The notes beneath the pieces are model-generated. The model was not told the DNA's origin. It saw nothing but the letters and a program-made list of their open reading frames with translations, and did not search any database. 64,000 nt of DNA from assembly GCA_033297075.1 (NCBI GenBank), contig MU858196.1:1-64000 (forward strand), in the 5' to 3' direction. This stretch comes from Rhypophila decipiens (taxonomy: Eukaryota; Ascomycota; Sordariomycetes; Sordariales; Naviculisporaceae). A program made the translations under genes and the position numbers. Shown here one piece after another: positions 33,401-43,400 of the stretch. Within the stretch, counting starts at the first letter, position 1, and every line of letters starts with the position of its first letter.

Positions 33401-34620
33401 ATGCTCAACCAACGATGGAAGACCAAAATCCCCGAGTCGCAGTACAAGGATCGTAGGCCGAGCCCTTATCGGGACTTCAATAGGGTCACTCCCCTTATCA
33501 CTGAACATGGCAGTAAGTCAAGGTGTTTATTCCCACCCAACACCACGCGTGCGTGCTAACTTTGCCATAATCATGATAAGTCTTTGCAGGAGGCTACGGC
33601 TGTCTATGCCGTCTAGACCGAAACACCGGCGAGATACTGACTTCAGTTCCGCTCCCAGTGGCAAAAGGCACGTCTGAAGCACCCATTGTGGTCATCCGTC
33701 GCGCAACTAGTTCCCTCCTCATCGCCAGCTCACACGGGCGAGTCCTGGGTCTCGACCCCATCACTCTCACCCAGCGATGGATAACCAAACTTCCAAGATC
33801 GAAATCCTATCCATCAACACCCCTCCTCTGCCATGCCCCCTCGATTGACAGCACCGACGTCAGAATCTACGCCGCCCCACCAGGCTTCGTCTTCCGCCTC
33901 GACCCACAAACAGGAAGGACGCTCGCCAGAAATGACGTCTGTGGATGTGGCTATAAGCCCGTAAGCCTAGGTATCGGGCACAGCAAGGAGGAGGTTCTAG
34001 CGCGAATAAAGCGCAACCTCTATGCCCTCGACCCGTTCACCCCGAGAACACGTTGGCAAAACAGACTCGACGATCCTAACAGCTACAAAGGCCTAAATCC
34101 CGCCGTCCTAATGAACATATCCACCGCTTACAAGGGGACGCTGTATCACGTTAGTGGGATTAACGGCGCGAAACTTGACAAGTTTTGTCTCAAGATGAAG
34201 GAAGATACCATAATGGTTCTTGACGCCCCTAATAAGAGGGTCTACATCGGGATAGACGGGTACGCAATCTGTGTCAGTACCGAGGGCGAGAAGCTGAAGA
34301 ATCTATGGAATGTCAGCCTGCCTAGTAGTGGACACAGTGTTACCCAGGTCGCCCTTGGGCCTAACAACGGCAGGGTTTATTTTGCGAATAACGGATACGT
34401 CTTTGCATTGGAAATTGGTGGAAACATCGTATCAGCCAACGCCCTCTCGGGCTTTGGGGGAAAGATGACCAACTTGCATGCGAGTTCGGACATGATCGTC
34501 GTGGGGATTGATGGGCATTGCATCGCACTCGAGACTGGCAATGGCGGCTCGAATGAAGCTAGGGGTGCGATACACGCCCCCTTGCCTTCTTACTGGGAGA
34601 CTAAAAAAGAAAAGCCATGA
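33401..34620 (+). CDS. PQQ-like beta-propeller protein, paralogue 2
   Basis: Two exons, 33401-33512 and 33581-34620, giving 383 aa. As in the gene at 22850, exon 1 encodes a short N-terminus (Trp-Lys-Thr at 6-8, ending His-Gly) and the intron has the same phase. Branch point gctaac is visible. Blade motifs include YGCLCRLDRNTG, GRVLGLDPITLTQRW, PGFVFRLDPQTG and KRNLYALDPFTP. Seen together, the two genes share about the same blade order, but this one is roughly 90 residues shorter, mainly by lacking the Ser/Thr-rich insert and the C-terminal tail. No signal peptide or catalytic domain. The role is unknown. Confidence 0.78.
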
Positions 34621-35285
34621 GGAGCTAAAGGGGGTGGAAAGAATACTAGCCTCTAAGCCTGAGAAACAACAGTAACTAACTCAAGCTTGTTAGTTTATTC
34701 ACGATGGTGTATTTACATGACTTAGACTAGCTCGCCTAGCCGCAGACGCAAGTGAGTGCAAGGAGCTGTAGTGGAGTTCCCTAGCCTGATGCACAGCTAG
34801 TGAAGGCATTTATTATAGCTAGCGAAGGCGCTATTCCAGTGTGGTCGAATCATTTAGAATGGGCATATCAGTCTTCTCATTATGATGGTACGCCCGGAAT
34901 ATTACTCTTGATCACCAAAAAAGGGACATGTAGAAGAGAGGCCCATATGACTTCAGAGCTAAAACCAACATGTCTCATAATTCTTTGCAAGGTACGCTCT
35001 CGATATTTCACATCCAGATCGGTGGTTACCGTTGTATCCAAGCCGTCGAAGGATTCTACAAACAGCTGGAGTCTGGGCGGCCTATATACGGATCTGGCCC
35101 CCAACTTTATATGATTGGATCAACACAGCCCCCATGAGGTTACATGGCAGATAACCAGCGGCAGCGTGTTAGTCAGCACGTTGACATCCGTCACTTCATC
35201 TCCGTACAGATAACTACACTGCCTTTCTTTCCGTAATACACCATCCTCACGTCTTGAGTGGCATCAGGTCGACAAGAAGCGCGCA
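34621..35285. other. Intergenic, no gene seen
   Basis: The 3' flank of the propeller gene and the P450 promoter. A pair of imperfect direct repeats near 34800-34830 (GCATTTATTATAGCTAGCGA-like) is too short to classify. No gene is supported. Confidence 0.45.
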
Positions 35286-37197
35286 ATGACGATGCTAGAC
35301 CATATTCCCCCCCAATGGTCAGAGATACCACAGACTACTTTGTTCTTGCTAGCCGGGATCCTAGGTTTCTACTTCGTATCCATATCGCAGAGTTGGGCCC
35401 CATTCACGCGCGTTGGGAAGCCATGGCTTCTTTCACTTCTTTCTGGACCCCGGGCCATGTCTTTCACCATGGAAAAGCATCTCCAAGTGGGCTATGACAA
35501 GGCGAGTGACACCAGCTCGTCCCATTCTAGCATCATCTGGGCTGACAAACAATGCGAACAGGTCATCAGGAACACTTCCAACCCCTTCCTAATGAGATGG
35601 TGGGGGATGGAATACATCTTCCTCCCTATCAAGTATCTAGGAGATCTCAAGCGGGCAGATGGCCACGGGCTGAGCTTCTTTGAGAGTTTGAATGAGGTAC
35701 GAGACCGCCAATTTGATGCGGTGCTGTCTGGTCATGGTCCAAGGAGAAGCTGACCCGTTATGCAACAAAATAGGCTTTCAGCCTTGAGGCCTCGGTCGGC
35801 GATCTCTACTCCTCCTCCAACTTGATGGTCGATGTCGTGCGACGGGGGCTCAACCCTCGGCTAGGTCAGTGGCAGTGCTCAATTCCCCAGAAGCCAGCAG
35901 CTGATACTTATCATCCACAGCCAAGATAACCCCCCTCCTCGAGTCCGAAGCGATCTACGCATTGACCAAGGAAATCGGAGCCCCAAAAGACTGGACCCCC
36001 TTCCCAGCCGCACAGCTCTTGAACAATACCGTACTCCGAACCACATCCCGGATCTTGATCGGTCCCGAGCTATGTCGCGATGTCAACTTCCTCGAAACCT
36101 TCCAACAGTTTGGCATTTCAATCTTTAACAATGGCTTCCTCTGTTCCATGCTGCCTCCTCTTCCAAACTTCATCCGCCGCCCCCTGTGTCGACTATTCAC
36201 ATCCCTCTTTCACAAAAAGTCCCTTGAGAGTGCAATAGAAATGGTCCAGCCAACCGTCCAAGCTCGCCTTGACAAATTACAACCCTCAACCAGCCCAAGC
36301 CCTTCCTCAGACCCAGAATTACAAGACGCAATAGCATGGACTCTTTCCCTCACCCAAGCAACCTATCCTGCCGAACATAATCCGGAACGAATAACTCTCA
36401 CTCTCCTGCACAACCTCTGGGCATCCAACGCCGGCCCAGCCGAGACGCTTACCAACATGATATTCCAGATCCTCTACGACCCAGTATACCTCCCGCCTTT
36501 ACGCTCCGAAGCCGAAGAGTCTTTCAGAATCCATGGATACTTTACTCATAAAGCCCTATCGCCCAATAACATGCCGCTCCTTGACAGTTTCATTCGAGAG
36601 ATCAACCGCCTCTATCCAACCGACTCAGTAACTTGTATGCGAACCGTCACTGACAACAAGGGATTCGAGTTCCACGATGGCTTGAGAGTGCCCGTTGGAA
36701 GTCGAATTGCCGTTCCATCGCTGGCGATCCAAACTGATGTGGACAGTTACGCCGACCCGCTGAGGTTTGATGGGTTTCGATTTGTGCGGATGAGGAATTC
36801 CGAGGCGGCGTCTTCGGGGACTCCTGACAAGGAAGATGTAGTGGGCGATGGGGCCAAATACAGCGCGGCCACCCCTTCAGAGACATATCTACCGTGAGTT
36901 AGCTCCAAACTCCCAGTGTGCGATTCCGCCCATGATGGTAACAATGCTAACCTGACTGCGAGTCGCAGGTTCGGATTCGGCCGCCACGCCTGTCCAGGAC
37001 GATGGTACGCCGTCCTCGTGATCAAAATCATCTTCACCGAGGTCATCCTCGGGTATGACCTGAAATGGGACCTCAACGAGGGAGTCATTCAAAAGGTCCG
37101 ACCGGCGAGCCTCTCGCTAAATGGGATGTTTCTGCCCAACCAGAGACAACAGGTTTGGTTGAGGAGGAGAAAGTCGAATATGAAGAGCAGCGATTAA
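35286..37197 (+). CDS. Cytochrome P450 monooxygenase
   Basis: Five exons: 35286-35501, 35562-35696, 35774-35864, 35921-36893 and 36969-37197, giving 547 aa. A hydrophobic anchor lies at about 18-36. The helix-K region is around FIREINRLYP, and the heme motif FGFGRHACPG has its axial Cys at residue 480 in the last exon. Class II microsomal P450s insert oxygen using NADPH-P450 reductase. The first intron appears to be a GC-AG intron (gcgagt donor, gctgac branch point, acag acceptor); removing it joins conserved sequence without a gap, although the 60 nt are also open in frame. It stands alone and next to no synthase, so a substrate cannot be guessed. It is related to the group of fungal P450s with a Phe-Gly-Phe-Gly-Arg heme loop. 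Confidence 0.85.
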
Positions 37198-37612
37198 TGC
37201 TGGGAAGTGACCGAATTATGTTGGTAAAGGGATGGTTGGATGGGTCATTGGATGTATGAGCACATGAAGTTTAGCCATGACTGTATGGGTGAGCTCTCGT
37301 TATAACTTCTCCTCGAGCCAGAGGTCGTCGGTTTGAAGGGGCGTCTGCCTATGGTCGTATTCGAAAGTTATTTGCCTGTGAAGACTCGCTCGTGGGCCAC
37401 GATTCGGTACTGGGTGTTTGGCGACACGTCAACAGCCACTGTCTGCATCGATTTGATGGATAACGGATGTAACTGTACCCGAGAATATGTTGTATGGGAA
37501 CCAATTTGATCCTAATCCACCTCCGTGTCTGCCTTGTTCAAATTTGCGCGAAATCAGTTCATAATCGAGTCGCCGTCAGTGTTTTTAACTTTCAGATTGG
37601 CCAACATCCGAG
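37198..37612. other. Convergent spacer, no gene
   Basis: About 415 bp between the ends of the P450 (+) and the NACHT gene (-). No open frame or repeat of note. Confidence 0.5.
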
Positions 37613-40441
37613 TTAATTGATGGGAGAAAGTCCCATCCAATCCACCATAATAAACGACAAGGGCTCGATATTCTGCTGTACACGTTCTTCCCCAGCCGAC
37701 GCAGGGCCTCGCGACTTTTTAAAGTAATTTCTGATCCCTGAACCAAACTCCAAGGCACCAACCCGGAACCGCCGTTCCGCGCCCGGGGACCCGTGACCCT
37801 TTTCTAGCATGGCTTGGACCGTATCCCAGTAAGAGCGGTAGTTCAGATAGATTTTCTTATCTCCTGATGCTGGGATTTCCCCCTGGATTTTGCGGACTTC
37901 CCTCCTTAGCGAGAAAGAAGACTTAGCGCCAAAGTCAAGAAGCAACTGAACGGTCTGTAGACGTAACTGGACATCCCCATGTCGCCAGCTGCTTGCCTGG
38001 CCATGATACCCCATCACCGCGGCATCTAGGAGATGGCGTTTGGCTTTCACAAGCTCCTGGCTGGTTTCGAACCTGGCTCGAAGGTAAGCTCGACAGCAAT
38101 AGGCTGCACTCAGTGTGTCGAGGGGATCCGAAATGCGCTTCGGTTTAACATAACTTTGGTATGACACTGGAACAATGCAGACAGTGTCTTGCAGAAGAGG
38201 CTCGATGAGTTGCATCTGCCTTAGTACCGCATTCAACGTCTCTTTTGTTAGGGAAAGATGCTCGATCTGTGAGCATACGTGGAAAAATCGCACCCAATAA
38301 GCACTTTGCGCGCCTGGGTTTGCTTGTTCCATCGATCGGAGCTCGGCTCCGGACACAGCCATGATGGGCAAAAGGGGCTGGAAACCAGGGGAACGCATTT
38401 CTAGCTCTTGAGCCTGTTCAGGAAGCCGGAGCCAGTCGAAAGCGGTTCTATGGATAAAATCTACCACTTTGCTGGATGAAATAAACGAGGTGCTCGTTTG
38501 CGACGTGCTCGCTTGCCCTGAATATATCTCCAAGAGCCCTTTAGTATGACCTGCTAGGAGTCTTGTAATAAGGGGCAAAATAACCTCATGATCGGTATCG
38601 GGCGGAAATTGAACTGCTTGGGTAGGATCCTTGCAGTTGATGGCAAGCCAAACGTGGACAGGCTCAATAGTATCGTCAATATGCAACTTCCAGGCCAAGA
38701 CCATCCGATAAAGTTTGGAGCTAGTTTCCTTCATCGCGGGACTCAGACTTTCGTGAATTTTGGTGTAGAGAGCCTCGAGATCGGCTGGCAAGCTATTGTA
38801 GATGGTCCAAATTTCGTCCAGATCAGGGGTCTCGCTGGCTTTGGTGAAGATTTGTTCAACCACAATGGCAACCCAGAGGAACACGCCGTCGGCACGATCG
38901 GCAATTGCCTCCATTAACCCTAGAACGCTTCTCGGATTTAATGCCTGCAGCTCCTGCATGGCAATGCTTTGTGCAAAGCGGCCTGCGATGTAGTTGTCAA
39001 TATCAGGCTTGGTCAAGTTCTCCATCCGTAGCGTCGGATTCTGCTTGAATGCATCCGAGAAGACGACCCAAGGTCTGCTCGAGGCGCAGATCTTTACACC
39101 GTATTCCTGTTGGAGGCGTTTTAGGAACAATACGAGCTCCGTGTGCCGGCCGTCGAACTCATCTAATCCGTCAATGAACAGCGCAAGGCGCCCATTTCCT
39201 CGGATCTGTGATGCGAGCCTGAGCAGGCATTCGCGCAACTCCTCCAAGCTCCATGCAGGGGATTGAGCGTCTGTCCCAGCTATTGAGAATAGGGCTTGAC
39301 GGCGGAGGGCAATCGAGTCGCAGAGGTCCGGTCGCTGAGACAGAAGTTGATGGAGGAGCGATCGGAAAAGACCAGGCAAGGATTTCTGCATAGCGGTACC
39401 CGGTCCCCAAAAGTAGAAATAAGCGATGAGCAAATCTCCTTCATGAGCCCACTGTCTCAGGTGTCGAGAGAGCGAGGCATGAGTAGAAATAAACTTCATA
39501 AGAGTGCTTTTTCCTGATGCCGGCTTTCCGGTAATCCAAAAAGCCTTGTCCGTCTCCAACTCGAGCCAGTGGGTGAAAGATTGAGATGCTTCGCTATTCA
39601 TCTCCGAAACTTCCTCGGGGTCAAATAGCCAATAAAAGGTGTCAGGAAACGCCTCAGCGATACCTTCACGCCGTGCTATCATGTCGTCAAATGCCAAGCT
39701 GTCCAGAATCTTTTTCCTCAAGGTTTTTCGGATTTTGCCGTGGTCTGGCAATGGACCGGAGAGCGGAATCCCACTTTGAACTGTGCCCCCTTGGAGATCG
39801 AGCAGTTCGCTCCCTGTCCACACAGCCTCCGCCAGATCGTCTTTCGCAGTGGTTTTGGACATCATCGTTGTAGAAGCTGTTTTGGAGTGGGACAGCCTGT
39901 CCAAACTTGACTCGATTCGTACCAGGGCGTCCATGACCATTCGTGATTCATCTCCACTCGATTTGACGTGCTTCTTGGTTTCCTGCACTTCGCCTAGCAG
40001 ACACACGACGACACTCATTGTGACTTGGTTTCGGATACCGTCAAGCTTCTTGGACCATTCGTCCAACTGTTTGGCTGACCAGAGACTTCGAATGCTGACT
40101 TTCATCTGGGAACTGAAACGACCTAGGCCTCTGCTTGAGGATGCAACCGTCAAAGTTTTGAGCGCATCTGACAACTGCTTCTCGACCTCGGCACACTCAA
40201 CGTTGAGGCGTTCCATGAGTTCGGCATGGCGGGGGTATTTTTCCTCCAACCCTTGCACTCTGGCGCGTGCCTCAGCTGCCACATCTGAAAGCTCCTGGGA
40301 GGTTTTGTGAACATCTACTGCATCCTTGGGCTGGCCGCTGGAGGACTGGACGATTTCGAAGGCTCGATCAACAAGTTTGCTTCCAAACTCGACAAGTGTA
40401 ATGACGCTCGAGGCGACCGAAAGCGCCGTTATCGGGTCCAT
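37613..40441 (-). CDS. NACHT-domain NLR-like protein
   Basis: A single exon of 942 aa. The N-terminus (MDPITALSVASSVITLVEFG) and the helical first 200 residues resemble the N-terminal module common in fungal NLR-like proteins. A linker with RREGIAEAFPDTFYWLFD precedes the NACHT NTPase. Walker A is GKPASGKST at 305-313 and Walker B is LFIDGLDEFDG at about 421-431. Winged-helix-like and helical sequence follows. The C-terminus shows no ankyrin, WD or TPR repeats, so the usual ligand-sensing part is absent or unrecognisable. In fungi such proteins act in non-self recognition and regulated cell death. No break is visible in the frame. Confidence 0.85.
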   Translation of the reverse strand: MDPITALSVASSVITLVEFGSKLVDRAFEIVQSSSGQPKDAVDVHKTSQELSDVAAEARARVQGLEEKYPRHAELMERLNVECAEVEKQLSDALKTLTVASSSRGLGRFSSQMKVSIRSLWSAKQLDEWSKKLDGIRNQVTMSVVVCLLGEVQETKKHVKSSGDESRMVMDALVRIESSLDRLSHSKTASTTMMSKTTAKDDLAEAVWTGSELLDLQGGTVQSGIPLSGPLPDHGKIRKTLRKKILDSLAFDDMIARREGIAEAFPDTFYWLFDPEEVSEMNSEASQSFTHWLELETDKAFWITGKPASGKSTLMKFISTHASLSRHLRQWAHEGDLLIAYFYFWGPGTAMQKSLPGLFRSLLHQLLSQRPDLCDSIALRRQALFSIAGTDAQSPAWSLEELRECLLRLASQIRGNGRLALFIDGLDEFDGRHTELVLFLKRLQQEYGVKICASSRPWVVFSDAFKQNPTLRMENLTKPDIDNYIAGRFAQSIAMQELQALNPRSVLGLMEAIADRADGVFLWVAIVVEQIFTKASETPDLDEIWTIYNSLPADLEALYTKIHESLSPAMKETSSKLYRMVLAWKLHIDDTIEPVHVWLAINCKDPTQAVQFPPDTDHEVILPLITRLLAGHTKGLLEIYSGQASTSQTSTSFISSSKVVDFIHRTAFDWLRLPEQAQELEMRSPGFQPLLPIMAVSGAELRSMEQANPGAQSAYWVRFFHVCSQIEHLSLTKETLNAVLRQMQLIEPLLQDTVCIVPVSYQSYVKPKRISDPLDTLSAAYCCRAYLRARFETSQELVKAKRHLLDAAVMGYHGQASSWRHGDVQLRLQTVQLLLDFGAKSSFSLRREVRKIQGEIPASGDKKIYLNYRSYWDTVQAMLEKGHGSPGAERRFRVGALEFGSGIRNYFKKSRGPASAGEERVQQNIEPLSFIMVDWMGLSPIN

Positions 40442-41142
40442 GATGTGGATTCGGGGTCTGGAATAGTGGTGAAAATGAGGCCAGGACTTGATGGCTCCTG
40501 CTTGAAGTTGGCGGGAAAGGGAGGTTAGAACTAGGCAGCAACCCCGCCCGGGCTGGTTGGGGCTCTGCTCCGGCAGTGATAGAAGTTATGCGGGAGAATG
40601 GCGCTAGCCTCTTCCAGATGGTTTCCAAAAGCTGAAGAGGACTTATTGGTTGGGAAAGACTCTGTTATCTCCGGAAAGGGTTTCACGCTTTCCTTCCTTA
40701 TCTTTGAGGGCACACATCTGTAGAGGAAGGAAGTCGCGTATGGCGGCAGGCGGCTTGGTTGACCCACCCTCCTCGGCTCTCGGGGGCAAGCCATCTGGAT
40801 TGAGGACCGAATCGAGAGGCGAGACCGGTGTGATCTGAGAATGGGCGGAGATGGTAGCAGCTCATGGGGCCTAGACTCATAATCTGAGGGCTTGGAAATC
40901 CATTCGAAGAGGCAGATGGTACCACCGACATCGTCAGAAATGCTGATAAAAGACATAACATATGATCACGAAGTCCCTTTAGAAGGAACCGGCCGTCCAC
41001 AACTCCCAAAGCTCTCAAAGCAGAGCAACAAAATCCACATCACAGAATCATTACCGTGGGCCAGATATCCTTCCGGCCTGGCGTGTCCATGATTGCTGAG
41101 ATCTTTTCCCACAAACCATAATTATATCCTAGTACGACAAAT
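40442..41142. other. Intergenic, contains one copy of a dispersed repeat
   Basis: The NACHT promoter region and the 3' flank of the aspartyl-protease-like gene. A 41-bp repeat at 40883-40923 recurs at 46167-46207. No gene is supported. Confidence 0.5.
40883..40923. repeat. 41-bp dispersed repeat, copy 1
   Basis: Matches 46167-46207 in direct orientation with two mismatches over 41 bp; the core is GCTTGGAAATCCATTCGAAG. The flanks diverge immediately on both sides. Confidence 0.75.
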
Positions 41143-42932
41143 CTAGTAATCCCTATATACAGCCATCTCTGGACCCGCCTCGAGCTCAGCACGCCTGCCT
41201 TGGTGCTCATAAATGCCATTACCCTGGACCTCGTGCAGACCAACCGAGTACTTTGTGGAAGGATCATCAACCTCAGCACGCCTACCTTGGTGCTCATAAA
41301 TGTCATTACCCTGGACCTCGTGCAGACCAACCGAGTACTTTTTGGAAGGGTCATCAACCGTTGCCAGCTCGTCGGGGTGCTTGTTGCCTCCGACATTCCC
41401 GCGAGATCGCCGACGGGCAAAGAAAAAGTAAGCGACTACGACTATGATCAGCGCGGCGACACCGCCCACCACGCCCCCTGCGATTGCGCCGATGTTGGTT
41501 TTCGACTCAGACTCGGCGCTGGGAGATGCCGGCCCGGGATTGCTTTTCTCCCCATCATTTGGCTCACCGTCTGCACAGTCTACTGTTGCCTCTTTTGACA
41601 CGGCGACGAGCTTGCTGCTGGTAGACGGGTTAGCCTGCCACAGGGTAAAAGACTGGGCCTCGTGGTTGACCATTAGGTAGGCACCGGTGAAGAAGTAGCG
41701 GCCCAGGGTGGCGGGCTGCTCCCCGACCCCGTTCATCAGGAGCTGCCTGAGAGAGGTATCGAGGACTCTGGAGCCGTTCCTCAGCAAGTCGACACCAGGC
41801 GTTAGGAACTGGCTGTTGGGGATCCGGACCTGCAGCCCGTTGCTGAGCTGGAAGGTGATGTCCCCATCGAAGAAGGACTCGTTGTAGTTGCGCGCGGACC
41901 AGTGCAAGCTATAGGACGGGCCGATGTTAGACATTCCCATAGTCGTCTCAACATCATCGACGATGGAGCCAGGCGCTTCCAGGAGCAGCTGGCGGTGAGG
42001 CACGATGCAAGTTCGGATGGCGGAATTCTTGGGCAAGACGTCCACATCGGTCCCGTTGCGAAAGTTGACGAACAGGCCCGAGACAGTGACCTTCATGCCC
42101 GTCCAGCAGCCCGTGGCCTCGCTATAATCGAGGGGCTGGGTGTAGTTGGCACCAACGACTTTCTCTTCGTCGTAGCCGCCGAGGACGACGTGGCCGTCCA
42201 TGGCGCCAACGTCGGTCCACATGCGGCCCCAGAAGAGGGACCAAACGCGGCTGGGGATTTGTCCGGCCTGAACGAGGGCGTTGAGGTAGGTCGAGTTAGA
42301 GCCTAGACCGAGGGGAGACAGGGTGGTATAGCCGTTGTCCCATCGCAGCCGGGGGATCCCGATAGGGAGCGTCAGAGCCTTGGCGGGTCCGACGGCCAGG
42401 CTCTCGGTGCCGGCCAGACTGGTGCCAGTTAACTTTTTGACTCCCAGCTCGGTGCCGGTGGTGGCAATCTCCTGGGTTGCGCCGCCAGCCGAGATGAGAT
42501 CAGGTGATTTTGCAAAGGTGGACGAGTCGGTCTCGAGGAAGTAGCCGCCCCTCCTGATCTGGCAGATCAGCTCACTGTAGATGATGGAAGCGTCGCAGTC
42601 AGACTGCTCGTCGTAGATGTAGGTATTGTTGAGCTCTCTGTGCGGATTCCATGTCAGCAAGCCAGGTACGGTAACCCCAAGTCACCCAGGGGCCAGGCGG
42701 CCCAGGCCAATGCTTACGCCCATGGAAGCAAGACGATGTCCTGCGGAGGAGTCCCGATCCTGGCAGGTATTCCCTTCATGAAAGAGTCGCTGATGGAAGG
42801 GAGGACCTGGATATCAGTAATGGGCAAGGCGAGTGGGGTTGCCGACACGCATGCCTGTGTGGCGCCGAGGGCATATCGGGGCCGGGCAGCGAGCAAGGTC
42901 AAGACCAGCACAAGAGGGTTCATGGAAATCAT
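41143..42932 (-). CDS. Aspartyl-protease-like type I membrane protein, likely inactive
   Basis: Two exons, 42932-42718 and 42637-41143, giving 569 aa. A signal peptide (hydrophobic MNPLVLVLTLLAARP) comes first. The ectodomain is like pepsin-family (A1) proteins: RIGTPPQDIVLLPWAELNNT, GRMWTDVGAMDGHVVLGGYD, a Cys-rich disulfide pattern and N-glycosylation sites. Where active enzymes have the first catalytic Asp-Thr-Gly there is LLPWAEL, and no second DTG or DSG is evident. A Ser/Pro stalk leads to a transmembrane segment (GAIAGGVVGGVAALIIVVVA region, then Phe/Arg stop-transfer). The cytosolic tail has two 29-residue tandem repeats. This suggests a non-enzymatic surface or sensor role. ATG 42923 is an alternative start. 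Confidence 0.78.
41185..41358 (-). repeat. Two 87-bp tandem repeats in the cytosolic tail
   Basis: Units 41272-41358 and 41185-41271 are in frame, 29 codons each, and differ at only a few bases (protein unit starts VDDPS and contains KYSVGLHEVQGN and IYEHQGRRAE). Near-identity indicates a recent duplication. Confidence 0.9.
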
Positions 42933-43400
42933 TGGACTGAAAACATGGGAACAATACCATCATGGCGACAACAGGAAAAAAAGAAGAAGAAAAAAAAGGA
43001 AGAGCAAAAAGGATCCGACAGGAGCATATCAGCATAGGACGTCTTGGGGGCGGAGGGGGAAGGCTTTTTGCTCAACCGCCAGGCAATTGTGTTCGGCGGT
43101 TCTGCCCCTGTCTCCTTCTTATGCTGAGACAGTTGAGACGGAAGCGGGGCCGGTCATTGGCTGCTTCGGGTCCGTTGGTCCCGGTATGCAGCCGTGCCGC
43201 ACGTGTAACATTCATGCCCCTGAGTACCAGTTACGCCTAAAATTAAAACCTCTTGGCAACCTCTGTGCCACGACCACCTGTTCTGCCCGCAAACATGATC
43301 GAACCCCTCCAGACAAATACGAACAACATCAATCGCCCATCAAAACGTAAATGACCAGCTTCGTCCCCCAGCGCTTTCCACGGCGCATCTCGCCGCCCAA
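42933..43400. promoter_or_regulatory. Divergent promoter region, protease-like gene / GH47
   Basis: 468 bp between two divergent starts. Contains a purine-rich AAAGAAGAAGAAAAAAAAGG run at about 42978-42999. No specific binding site was assigned. Confidence 0.45.
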
